From positions 62,001 through 126,000 of the forward strand of contig CAWATA010000002.1 in NCBI GenBank assembly GCA_963784885.1: a stretch of 64,000 bases of DNA. The letters are read 5' to 3'. The notes beneath the pieces were generated by a model. The model was not told where the DNA came from. It saw only the letters and a list, made by a program, of their open reading frames with translations, and did not search any database. The first letter of the stretch is position 1. Every line of letters begins with the position of its first letter. The position numbers and the translations under genes are program-made. Source of the DNA: RHKX01 sp963784885. Its GTDB lineage: Bacteria > Actinomycetota > Thermoleophilia > Solirubrobacterales > 70-9. Positions 49,590-58,092 of this stretch are shown in pieces.

Positions 49590-50708
49590 ATGCGCTATCG
49601 CCGGACCCCGATCGAGATCGAGGCGCCCGAGTCGCTCGGCTACGACTCGATCGCCTACAACCTCGCCGAGAGCTCGTTCGCCGACATGTCACTCGGCGAC
49701 TACGGGATCGACATCGACGTCGGCGACCTGTTGCTGCAGTACGGCGATCATCGCGGCGTGCCGGCCCTGCGCGAGCAGATCGCCTCCGACTCCGACGCCG
49801 TCGGCCCCGACCAGGTCCTCGTCACCGCCGGTGCCGCGCCGGCCCTCTACATCGTCGCCACGGCGCTGCTCGAGGCCGGTGACCACGTCCTGATCCAGGA
49901 GCCGAACTATGCGACCAATCTCGAGACGCCGCGCGCGCTCGCCGCCGAGGTCGAGGCGCTGCCGATCCGCTTCGAGGACGAGTGGGCGCTCGACCTCGAG
50001 CGCGTCGAGGCGATGCTCCGCCCCGAGACCCGGCTGGTCAGCGTCACCTACCCCCACAACCCGACCGGCGCGATGATCGATGCCGAGACGCTGCTCGGGC
50101 TGATCGGGATCGTCGAGGCTCACCCCGGCGCCCGGCTGCTCGTCGACGAGACTTACCGCGAGCTCGCGTTCGGCGAGCCGCTGCCGGTCGCCGCCGGGCT
50201 CTCGACGCGGGCGATCAGCGTCTCGTCGATGTCGAAGACCTACGGGCTTCCCGGCCTGCGGATGGGGTGGCTCGTCTGCCGCGACTCGGAGCTCGACGAC
50301 ACCCTGCTGGCCGCGAAGGAGCAGATCCTGATCTGCGGCTCCGCGATCGACGAGGAGATGGCGGCGCGGATCCTGGCCGCCCGCGAGCGGATCCTGCCGC
50401 CGATCCGCGAGACGATCGTCGAGCACCTCGGGATCGTCTGCGACTGGATCGGCTCACAAGACGTCTTCGAGTGGGTCGAGCCGCAGGCCGGAGTCGTCGG
50501 GATGCCGCGGTTCCGCGAGCCCGGCGCCTACGACATCGACCGCTTCTACGCCGCGCTGCTCGACGACCACGGCACCTACGTCGGCCCCGGTCACTGGTTC
50601 GATCAGCCGCGCTCGTGCTTCCGCCTCGGGTTCGGCTGGCCGCGGACCGACGAGCTCCGGACCGGGCTCGAGGCGCTCGGAGCCGCTGCCGCCGACGCCC
50701 GCCGCTAG
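49590..50708 (+). CDS. PLP-dependent class I/II aminotransferase
   Basis: The 372-residue fold-type I enzyme has the cofactor Lys in SMSKTYGLPGLRMGW near residue 217, TYPHNPTGAMID, VDETYRELAF and the C-terminal Arg region CFRLGFGW. It resembles the MalY/capreomycidine-synthase-like branch of aminotransferases. It may transaminate or cyclise an amino acid; the substrate is open. It ends in CTAG shared with the convergent MFS gene. Confidence 0.86.
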   Translation: MRYRRTPIEIEAPESLGYDSIAYNLAESSFADMSLGDYGIDIDVGDLLLQYGDHRGVPALREQIASDSDAVGPDQVLVTAGAAPALYIVATALLEAGDHVLIQEPNYATNLETPRALAAEVEALPIRFEDEWALDLERVEAMLRPETRLVSVTYPHNPTGAMIDAETLLGLIGIVEAHPGARLLVDETYRELAFGEPLPVAAGLSTRAISVSSMSKTYGLPGLRMGWLVCRDSELDDTLLAAKEQILICGSAIDEEMAARILAARERILPPIRETIVEHLGIVCDWIGSQDVFEWVEPQAGVVGMPRFREPGAYDIDRFYAALLDDHGTYVGPGHWFDQPRSCFRLGFGWPRTDELRTGLEALGAAAADARR

Positions 50709-52090
50709 CGGCGGGCGCGCTCGCGCCCCGGCTTCGGCCGGTCGCCGCGGATTCGCCGCGTGGCGGTGCGGATCGGGTGGGAGTGGCGGACGCGGGCGAC
50801 GGCGCGCTGCGGAGCAGTCCGCGCGGCGGCCGGCGCCAGCTCGCCGGTGCCGGGCTCCAGCGCCAGCTCGCCGGTGACCGGGGCGACGCCGGAGCGCTGG
50901 CCCCAGGCGACGTAGGCGGCGGCGGCGACCGCGAATCCCGAGAGGCCGGCGGCGATCAGCGGCGCCCGCGGGCTGACGACCTCGCCGAGCATGCCGGTCA
51001 GCGGGCCGCCGATCACCGTCGAGCCGAGGAATACGATCGAGTAGACCGCCATCACCCGCCCCCGCATCTCCGGCTCGGCGGCGAGCTGCAGGCCCGAGTT
51101 GATCCCGGCCGCGAACGTGACCGAGCAGATCCCGAGCGCGCCGAGGGCGAGCATCTCCAGCGGCAGGGTGGGGGCGAGGGCCGCAAGGGTCGCGGTGACG
51201 CCGAAACCGAGGGCGGCGAGCGTGATCAGCTCGCGGCTCACCCGGGTCCGGGTGCCGACCGTGAGCGCGCCGGTGATCGAACCGATGCCCATCGCGATCA
51301 TCAGCAGCGAATAGGCGGAGACGTCGCCGGCGAACGCCCGGTCGGCGAGCAGCGGGATCACGACCTGGAAGTTGAAGCCGATCGTGCTCAGCACCAGCAT
51401 CAGCAGCAACGGCACCCGAAGCTCGCGACGGCCGGCGATGTGGTGGAGCGCCTCGCGGATGTTGCCGCGCGGGCGGTCGGCCTTCGGCCGGTGCAGCTTC
51501 GCCGGGTCCATCTTCACCAGTGCGACGAGCATCGCCACGAACGAGAGTGCGTTGACGCCGAAACAGGGCGCGACTCCCCAGAGGGCGATGATCACGCCGG
51601 CGATCGCCGGGCCGGTGATCCGCGCCGAGTGGACCAGCACCGAGTTGAGGCTGACCGCGTTGACGACCCGGTCGGGGCCGACGATCTCGATCACGAACGC
51701 CTGGCGGGCCGGGTTGTCGACGGCCAGCACCAGGCCGCGGAGCGCGATCACGACGAACACCATCCAGGCCTCGACGGCCCCGAGCGCGGTCAGGAGGAAG
51801 AGCATCGTCGCCGGGACGGCCATCCCGGTCTGCGAAACGATCAGGAGCTTGCGCTTGTCGAAGCGGTCGGCGAGCGCGCCGCCGAGCGCGCCGAACAGGA
51901 GGATGCCCGCGAACTGCAGGGCGGTGGCGAGACCGACCGCGAAGCCCGAGCCGGTCAGGGCGAGGACGAGCCAGAGCTCGGCGACGATCTGCATCCAGTT
52001 CCCGGCCAGCGATACGACCTGCCCGCCGAAGTAGAGGCGGTAGTTGCGGATCTCGAGGGATGCGAAGGAGCGGCGTACGGCGGCGCTCAA
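50705..52090 (-). CDS. MFS transporter, enterobactin-exporter-like (MFS_3)
   Basis: The 461-residue, 12-helix transporter opens with SLEIRNYRLYFGGQVVSLAGNWMQ, a hallmark of the EntS/MFS_3 group, cited as NYRLYFGGQVVSLAGNWMQ. Motif A GGALADRFDKRKLL follows. TTG 52090 overlaps the stop of marR (TTGA), so it is the regulated output of that operon. Export of siderophores or drugs is typical. The tail is basic and Arg-rich. Confidence 0.88.
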   Translation of the reverse strand: MSAAVRRSFASLEIRNYRLYFGGQVVSLAGNWMQIVAELWLVLALTGSGFAVGLATALQFAGILLFGALGGALADRFDKRKLLIVSQTGMAVPATMLFLLTALGAVEAWMVFVVIALRGLVLAVDNPARQAFVIEIVGPDRVVNAVSLNSVLVHSARITGPAIAGVIIALWGVAPCFGVNALSFVAMLVALVKMDPAKLHRPKADRPRGNIREALHHIAGRRELRVPLLLMLVLSTIGFNFQVVIPLLADRAFAGDVSAYSLLMIAMGIGSITGALTVGTRTRVSRELITLAALGFGVTATLAALAPTLPLEMLALGALGICSVTFAAGINSGLQLAAEPEMRGRVMAVYSIVFLGSTVIGGPLTGMLGEVVSPRAPLIAAGLSGFAVAAAAYVAWGQRSGVAPVTGELALEPGTGELAPAAARTAPQRAVARVRHSHPIRTATRRIRGDRPKPGRERARR

Positions 52091-52539
52091 CTGCGGTCCT
52101 CCTCGAGCACCTGCTCGAGGATCTCCGCAGCTCGCGCCAGCGTGGCGACGTCGTCATCGGGAAGCGCCCGCAGCTTCCGGGCGAGGTACGCCGTCTTGCG
52201 CTTGCGCAGACGGTTCAGGGCCTTCCTGCCGTCCCCCGTGATCTGGACGATCGAACAGCGACCGTCGCTCGGGTCGGCCGTGCGGGTCACCAGACCCAGC
52301 TCGGCGAGCCGCCCGAGGATTCGCGTCGCCGTGGGGCGCTGGATCCCTTCGATCCGCGCCAGCTCCGACGGGGTCAGCGGTCCGGAGCGCTCGATGCTCG
52401 CGAGCGCCGCAATCGACGCCGGCCCCAGCTCGGTGTTCGCCTCCTGTCGCAGCCGCCGCGCCATCCGGTTCACCGCGAGCCGCAGCCGTGCCGCCTGCTC
52501 GCTCAAGTCCTGCGTGGATGTAGTCTCGGTGCCTGTCAT
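52087..52539 (-). CDS. MarR-family transcriptional regulator
   Basis: The 150-residue winged-helix protein has LTPSELARIEGIQRPTATRILGRL as the recognition region (cited as ARIEGIQRPTATRILGRL) and the wing DPSDGRCSIVQIT. The ATG at 52539 lies very close to its promoter, so the mRNA has a short leader without a Shine-Dalgarno. It probably represses itself and the MFS gene; AT-rich repeats around the -10 are likely binding sites. Confidence 0.9.
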   Translation of the reverse strand: MTGTETTSTQDLSEQAARLRLAVNRMARRLRQEANTELGPASIAALASIERSGPLTPSELARIEGIQRPTATRILGRLAELGLVTRTADPSDGRCSIVQITGDGRKALNRLRKRKTAYLARKLRALPDDDVATLARAAEILEQVLEEDRS

Positions 52540-52557
52540 TGGTTAGTAGTGCTAATT

Positions 52558-52586
52558 ATCGTAGCTAACTATCGCGGCAGGGTCAA
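52558..52586 (-). promoter_or_regulatory. marR-MFS operon promoter
   Basis: On the minus strand TTGACC (52586-52581) and TACGAT (52563-52558) are 17 bases apart. The -10 overlaps an AT-rich stretch with TTAGC repeats and GTTAG/CTAAC half-sites (52542-52569), candidate MarR binding sites. The start codon is only about 18 bases downstream of the -10. Confidence 0.6.
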
Positions 52587-52589
52587 GGA

Positions 52590-52939
52590 GAGGAGGGCGT
52601 GCGAGTGCACGTCGGGGTGAGCGAGGCCAGGGCGCTGATGGGGGAGCGAGGCGGGCTAGCCGCTGACGTGGGGTCCGGGGTTACGTCGCGGCGCCTGCTC
52701 CCGAGCAGCGCCCGGTCGCCCGGCTGGATGAGCGGCAGGCTGCCTCCAAGCCGGCGGCCGACTACCTGGCCGCATGGCGGAAGGTAGGTGCGGCGTCGGA
52801 CGCCACGCTCCGGCGACCGGGGGAATCGCCGTCCGGCACGGGTGGGTGCGATTTCCGTTCATATACAACGGAAATCGCACCCAGCGCCGGCGACGGGGCC
52901 GCGAACGAGCCCGCTCGGCGGCGAGCTGCTTGGGGCCGC
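52590..52939. other. Intergenic interval with a strong inverted repeat
   Basis: No plausible gene is found in about 350 bases between the marR promoter and the small membrane protein. The only notable feature is the 16-bp inverted repeat at 52844-52882. The rest lacks codon-like third-position bias. Confidence 0.5.
52844..52882. repeat. Perfect 16-bp inverted repeat with seven-base loop
   Basis: GGGTGCGATTTCCGTT (52844-52859) and AACGGAAATCGCACCC (52867-52882) flank CATATAC. The stem has no mismatch. It lies 58 bases beyond the minus-strand stop at 52940 and so could terminate that transcript. Its moderate GC content and length differ from the GC-rich hairpins elsewhere in the window, and there is no T-run. 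Confidence 0.65.
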
Positions 52940-53413
52940 TCAGCCGGTGCGCCTGAGCACCGCGGCGAGGGCGTCACGCTCGATGCCGCTGCCGTAGTTC
53001 GGCCAGAGACGCTCGCCGCCGAGCTCGGCGGCCCGGCCCTCGTACTCGGGCAACTCGGCCACCGGGATGCTCGTGAGCGGAGCTTCGAACTCGGCCTTCT
53101 GCGACCGCGGCAGCGTGAAAGCGTGGACGGATCGGTTCGTCCGGGCCAGCAGGCGGCGTGGCATTCGCAACATCAGGCCGATGCCGGCGATGACCAGCAG
53201 GGCGCCCGCGATCCCGACCCAGATCGGCAGCGAACCGGCGAAGAGGCTGACGATCAGCACCGCGATCCCGGCCACCATCGGGACCATCTGCACCCAGGGA
53301 GCCATGCCGACCTGACAGACGGCAAGCGCCTCGACCCGCTCGCCGGTCGGGATCTGCGACTCGAGCCGCTCGGCCAGTCCCTCCTTGTAGGCGCGTTCGC
53401 GCTCTTCCAGCAT
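52940..53413 (-). CDS. Hypothetical membrane protein with two helices
   Basis: The 157-residue protein from ATG 53413 has an N-terminal charged helix (MLEERERAYKEGLAERLES), then two membrane helices (VPMVAGIAVLIVSLFAG and WVGIAGALLVIAGIGLML). A basic cytoplasmic PH-like tail follows (RRLLARTNRSVHAFTLPRS). I do not recognise a named family; the layout resembles small PH-domain membrane proteins. ATG 53479 would add 22 residues without coding character. Confidence 0.7.
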   Translation of the reverse strand: MLEERERAYKEGLAERLESQIPTGERVEALAVCQVGMAPWVQMVPMVAGIAVLIVSLFAGSLPIWVGIAGALLVIAGIGLMLRMPRRLLARTNRSVHAFTLPRSQKAEFEAPLTSIPVAELPEYEGRAAELGGERLWPNYGSGIERDALAAVLRRTG

Positions 53414-53558
53414 TTGTCTGAGGTTACGGGGTGGACGGATGTCGGAATTCTCAGGTCGATTCCCGCAAATTGCGGCCAACTGCGTATCGAGGACGCCACG
53501 GATCTGCGATTAGTCACGCGTCTTGTGAAGTGGGACTCATGAGAGGGGGCTCGAGTAC

Positions 53559-55112
53559 ATGGATGTGCCGAGCAAGGGAATGGAACTGGACGTTCTGACC
53601 GATGGGGCACCCGCCTCGGACGTCCAGTGCCGTCAAGCCGAACCGCCGGGGGGCGCACTTCGGGCTTCAGGGCTTACCGAGGGCGAGCCAACCGTTCTCT
53701 CCGCAATGACGCCCCCGCCCGAGTCCAACACCAGCCGCGGCCCAGCCGGCAACGAGAGCTGGTCCGATCGCTGCGCCCGCCTGTTCGACGAGATGCGCCG
53801 TCCGGCCAGGGCGATGGTGGCGCGGGCGTACGGACGCTCCCTCTCCGACGATGAGATCGAAGACGTCTATTCGGCGGCATGGGCGGCGACGCTTTCGGCC
53901 CTCCGCGATCGCGGGAACCGTATGGAGGAGGGCGAGCTCCGCGCCTATCTCCTGACGGCTGTGGCCAGCCACGCAAGCAAGGAGATGCGCCGGCGATCCC
54001 GCAAGCCGGTCCATCCCCTGGAGTCGGAACGGGAGCAGGTCGTCGCAGACGGGCACATGCCGCTGCCCGAGGAGATCGCGATCGGAAGCGAAGCGCGCGG
54101 GGTGGCCCGCGACCTCCTGACGAGCCTGCCCGTCCGCCGCCGCGCCGTGATGCTGCTGCGGTATGGCTGGGGGCTCAGTCCGCAGGAGGTCTGCGCCCTG
54201 GTCCCGGGGCTTTCGCCGCGTTCGTACCGCAAAGAGATCACTCGCGGGGTCGAGGATCTGATCAACGGCCTGAGCAAGGTCGAGTCGGGCGAATGGTGCT
54301 CCGAGCGACAGCACCTGGTCCGCGACCTGATCGCAGGGACGGCAGGGGAATCCGAGCGCCGTCAAGCTCTCCTTCACCTCGAGCATTGCCGCTCGTGTTC
54401 CGAGCTCGCCTCGCGGATCTCGGGTCATCTTCGGGATGCCGGGAGCCTGATCGCTTTCGCCGCAGTGTCGGGCTGCATCGGCGGTCCTGGGCTCACCATT
54501 CTGGGGCGGATCGGTGAGGTCCTGACGGGATTGAGGTCCGCTGCCGGTGCCGCCACCGAGAGGACTGAGACCGTGGCGACTGCGCTTGCCGCTTCGGGCG
54601 GCTCCAAGGGTTCCGGCGCTGCGGGTGCCGGAGTGATCGCCAAGCTCGCCGGCGCCGGAGGCGTGGCGAAGACGGCGATGGCATGCGTCGGGGCGGGTGC
54701 CGCGGCGACGGCCTGCGTAGCGGCGGGTGTCGTGCCCGGGGTCGGCATACCGGGTCTCGACTCGCCCCCGGACCGTCGGCCTCTTGCGGGACAGCTGGAA
54801 CGTCCGGGCGACGAGCGTGCCGGCACCCGATCCACGATCGCAAGCGTCATCGGCGTGAGTCACGCCGTCAAGCGGGACGCCCCCGCCGTCAACGAGCCCC
54901 CGGCAGCGAATCCAGCCGGGAGCTCGGCTTCGACTCCGCCTCCCGTCGAGCCTGGGCCGGCGGGGGAGCCGGCGGTGTCTCCGCCGGTCGAAGAGTTCGA
55001 TCCGGTGGCGACCGCAGGCTCGGCTCCGGGCGTCTCGCAGTCGGGCGGTGAGTCCGAGCCGACTTCATCCGGAGCCTCCGGATCCGCGGCGCAGGACGAG
55101 TTTGGACCATGA
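53559..55112 (+). CDS. ECF-like sigma factor fused to a zinc-finger anti-sigma domain and extracellular tail
   Basis: The 517-residue protein combines parts that are normally separate. Residues 75-150 resemble sigma region 2 (ARLFDEMRRPARAMVARAYG, IEDVYSAAWAATLSALR) and 180-240 region 4 (DLLTSLPVRRRAVMLLRYGWG, then LSPQEVCALV). Residues 246-283 form a zf-HC2/ZAS anti-sigma motif: Cys247, His273, Cys277, Cys280 in HLEHCRSCSEL. A weak hydrophobic span at 370-394 precedes a Pro/Ser/Ala-rich tail, probably outside the cell. Self-inhibition relieved from outside is the natural inference. The gene is followed after 44 bases by a large secreted protein. ATG 53559 follows AGAGGGGG. Confidence 0.78.
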   Translation: MDVPSKGMELDVLTDGAPASDVQCRQAEPPGGALRASGLTEGEPTVLSAMTPPPESNTSRGPAGNESWSDRCARLFDEMRRPARAMVARAYGRSLSDDEIEDVYSAAWAATLSALRDRGNRMEEGELRAYLLTAVASHASKEMRRRSRKPVHPLESEREQVVADGHMPLPEEIAIGSEARGVARDLLTSLPVRRRAVMLLRYGWGLSPQEVCALVPGLSPRSYRKEITRGVEDLINGLSKVESGEWCSERQHLVRDLIAGTAGESERRQALLHLEHCRSCSELASRISGHLRDAGSLIAFAAVSGCIGGPGLTILGRIGEVLTGLRSAAGAATERTETVATALAASGGSKGSGAAGAGVIAKLAGAGGVAKTAMACVGAGAAATACVAAGVVPGVGIPGLDSPPDRRPLAGQLERPGDERAGTRSTIASVIGVSHAVKRDAPAVNEPPAANPAGSSASTPPPVEPGPAGEPAVSPPVEEFDPVATAGSAPGVSQSGGESEPTSSGASGSAAQDEFGP

Positions 55113-55156
55113 AACGAAGGACGGTCCCGCGGCCGTCCTGAAGGGAGAGACCCGAG

Positions 55157-58021
55157 ATGACCCGAACGCTGATTGCTCACCTGCCCGCACTCGCGCGGAC
55201 GCTGGGACCTTGCCTCGCCCTCCTCTTGGCGCTCCTGGCGGCCTGGCCCGACGTCGCCAGGGCGGGTGGCTTCTACCGCGTCGCGGAATGCATGCCCGGG
55301 CATACGGGCACGCCGGACGCAGTGGTCGAGGGCTCGACCACTGCCTACTCGGCATCGACGAGCTGCGAAAGCGGCAACTGGCTGCAGGTGCAATCCGCAG
55401 CGGAATCGCAGGCCGGAGACGCGAAGGAATGGGTCTACGAGGCACCTCCGGGCACGCAGATCAGGCGGGCCACCGTCGGCTACAACCTGGTGGGTGACCC
55501 ATCTCCCGACGGCAACCGCTCGCGTCTGTTCATCCGCCGGATCGGCCAGGCGCAACCGGAGAACCTCTCGGTCGTCGGGCTCGGATCGACAGCCGGAACC
55601 TACGACTCGGCGATCCAGGACCCTGGCCCGCTTGCGGAGATCGGAGTCGGTGCATTCTGCAGTCGGGCAACCGGCACATGCGGGTACGCCCCCGGGCAGT
55701 TCGCCCGCCTGTCGACTGCGGACTTCCTGATGGAGGACACAGTGGCTCCCGGGAAGCCGGTCGTCGTCGGTCCCGCGGCCGACGGCGACTGGGTGGGCGG
55801 ATCGGCCCAGCTCACCGTCGGCGAGACCGACGTCGGGTCGGGCGTCGATCGGACGACCGTCGCGGTCGACGGCGAGCAGGTGATCAGCGACACCATCTGT
55901 GAGCCGGGCCGGGACGGTGCCGGGTACGTGGGGAACATGGCGCCGTGCGACGCCCTCGAGCTCAGGATCCTCGACCTCGACACGACCGGGCCTCAGTTCC
56001 ACGAGGGTCCGGGGAACGAGATCCGGGTCTGCACCCACGAGTACGGGTTCGCGGCAGCGAGTACCTGCGAGGTGAAATCGATCAGGGTCGACAACCTGCC
56101 GCCGGTGCCACCGCGGTCGCTGTCGGTTGCGGGCGGAACCGGCTGGCGCCGCGACAACGACTTCGACCTCACCTGGGAGAACCCCGCCGAGGCGCATGCC
56201 CCGATCGCCGCCGCCACGGTCGAAATCGAAGATGGGGCGGGGCAGGTCTCGACGACGACCTGGACGGGGCCCGGCATCGATTCGATCGACGATCTCTCGG
56301 TCCCGGCGGTCGGTGAGTACACGGCCCGTGTGTACCTGCGTGACGCGGCCGGCAACGAGTCAGCATCGGCGGCCGCGGAGACGGTGCTCAGGTTCGACGA
56401 CACGCGACCGCCGACATCTCAGCCGCAGAATAGCAAACGGTTGGTATCTCACGCAGCGATGCTGAGCGACGGGTTCTTAGCAGTCATGGCAGAGACCACG
56501 CGAGCTTCAGACGCTCCTCCCTCCGGCATCGCCGGGTACCGGGTCGCGATCAACTCCCAGCCGACCTTCGATCCATGCGGCGCTCCGCCAGATCCTCGTT
56601 CCTGCGCAGGGCCTCCGACCGAAGTCGGGATCGACAGCAACTACCGGACTCTGACGGGCCAAGATCTCCGCGAGGGGAGCAACTGGGTACACGTCGTGCC
56701 GATCTCCGGCTCGGGCATGCGAGCGGCGGAGGTCGGGCGCACCGAGCTCAAGGTCGACGTGACCGATCCGGTCTCGCGACTCGCCGGCGCGGAGACCGGC
56801 TGGGTGAACCACCCGGTCTCACTCGCCGTCGATGCCGAGGATGCGCTCAGCGGCATGGTGGACACGGACGAGTTCCCCGACGACGATCCGCCTAGGACGG
56901 TGCTGTCGATCGACGGTCGCGAGGTCGAGGAGTTCGAATCCCATGTTGAGGCCGAGGTCCAAGGAAGCGGAGTCCATCACGTCGAGTACTGGGCGCGCGA
57001 CCTCGCCGGCAACGAGAACGATGGCGCGGGCGGCAACGCCGATCGCAACGCCGCAGTGATCAGGATCGATGCCGATCCACCGACCCTTGCCTTCGCGAAC
57101 GGCGGAGATCCGGGCGATCCCGACCGCATCGAGGCGCCGTTCAGCGACGGACTGAGCGGTGTGGTCACCGGCCGGATCGCGATGCGGGAGCGCGGATCGA
57201 CGCAGTGGCGGCAGCTGCCCACGATCCTTCGCGCCGATCGCCTCGTCGCCCGCGCGGACTCGACCGAGATGACGGGCGGAACGGTCTACGAGTTCCGCGC
57301 GGAGGCAGCCGATCGGGCGGGTAACGGCGTCACCACCACGAGGCGGCAGGACGGGACCGACATGGTCCACGCCGGTCCGTTCCGGGCGCCCACGCGGGTC
57401 AGCGAACTCGAGATCAACGGACGGTCGAACGCTCGCGTTCGTTACGGTCGCAGGGCTCTGGCGACCGGGCGGCTCCTGGACCGGGCGGGCGATCCGATCG
57501 CCGGCGCAGACGTCGAGCTGCTCGAGTCATACGCGAGCGGCTCGAAACGGGCAATGCATTCCATCGCGACCAGGACCGATCACTCCGGGCGATTCTCGGC
57601 CAGGTTGCCGAAGGGGCCGTCCCGGTCGCTGAGGGCGAGCTTCGCCGGAGACGCCCGGCGCCTCGGAGCGACGTCGGGACCGGTGGCGTTGCGGGCGAAG
57701 GGCGCGGTGACGCTCCGCGCTCCGCGGCGGGTTCGCGCCGGCGGCCGGGTTCGCTTCCGGGGCAGGGTCAAGGGCCGGGGTGCTGACTACTCGAAGCGTG
57801 GGAAGTCGCTGGAGGTCCAGGTCCGGATCGGCAGGCACTGGAAGACCGTCGGCCGCTCGATCCACACCGACACCCGCGGGCGCTTCAGGCTCCGTTATCG
57901 CTTCGTCGCCAACTACACGAGGCCGGTTCGCTACCGATTCCGGGCAGTGGTTCTGCGCGAACGGGGGTGGCCGTACCTCCCCGCCCGCTCGCGGATCCGA
58001 TCGCTGGTGGTGATGCCCTGA
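55157..58021 (+). CDS. Large secreted multidomain surface protein
   Basis: The 954-residue protein has a signal peptide (LGPCLALLLALLAAWPDVARA) and a long series of beta-sandwich, fibronectin/Ig-like segments. Recurring cues are VRVYLRDAAGNESA-type and YWARDLAGNEND strands and SGVDRTTVAVDG. The last 250 residues are Arg-rich (RVRAGGRVRFRGRVKGRG). Several Cys pairs occur in the first 300 residues. No catalytic motif is seen. Residues 423-457 use unusually low-GC codons, including one TTA at 56477-56479. It sits directly behind the sigma/anti-sigma fusion and may be its target or its surface sensor. Confidence 0.75.
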   Translation: MTRTLIAHLPALARTLGPCLALLLALLAAWPDVARAGGFYRVAECMPGHTGTPDAVVEGSTTAYSASTSCESGNWLQVQSAAESQAGDAKEWVYEAPPGTQIRRATVGYNLVGDPSPDGNRSRLFIRRIGQAQPENLSVVGLGSTAGTYDSAIQDPGPLAEIGVGAFCSRATGTCGYAPGQFARLSTADFLMEDTVAPGKPVVVGPAADGDWVGGSAQLTVGETDVGSGVDRTTVAVDGEQVISDTICEPGRDGAGYVGNMAPCDALELRILDLDTTGPQFHEGPGNEIRVCTHEYGFAAASTCEVKSIRVDNLPPVPPRSLSVAGGTGWRRDNDFDLTWENPAEAHAPIAAATVEIEDGAGQVSTTTWTGPGIDSIDDLSVPAVGEYTARVYLRDAAGNESASAAAETVLRFDDTRPPTSQPQNSKRLVSHAAMLSDGFLAVMAETTRASDAPPSGIAGYRVAINSQPTFDPCGAPPDPRSCAGPPTEVGIDSNYRTLTGQDLREGSNWVHVVPISGSGMRAAEVGRTELKVDVTDPVSRLAGAETGWVNHPVSLAVDAEDALSGMVDTDEFPDDDPPRTVLSIDGREVEEFESHVEAEVQGSGVHHVEYWARDLAGNENDGAGGNADRNAAVIRIDADPPTLAFANGGDPGDPDRIEAPFSDGLSGVVTGRIAMRERGSTQWRQLPTILRADRLVARADSTEMTGGTVYEFRAEAADRAGNGVTTTRRQDGTDMVHAGPFRAPTRVSELEINGRSNARVRYGRRALATGRLLDRAGDPIAGADVELLESYASGSKRAMHSIATRTDHSGRFSARLPKGPSRSLRASFAGDARRLGATSGPVALRAKGAVTLRAPRRVRAGGRVRFRGRVKGRGADYSKRGKSLEVQVRIGRHWKTVGRSIHTDTRGRFRLRYRFVANYTRPVRYRFRAVVLRERGWPYLPARSRIRSLVVMP

Positions 58022-58092
58022 GACGCGGCTTGCGGGCTGGAAACCAGGGTGCCTCGCCGACTACCCTACGCCGCAGGTCAGCGGAGAAGCCG

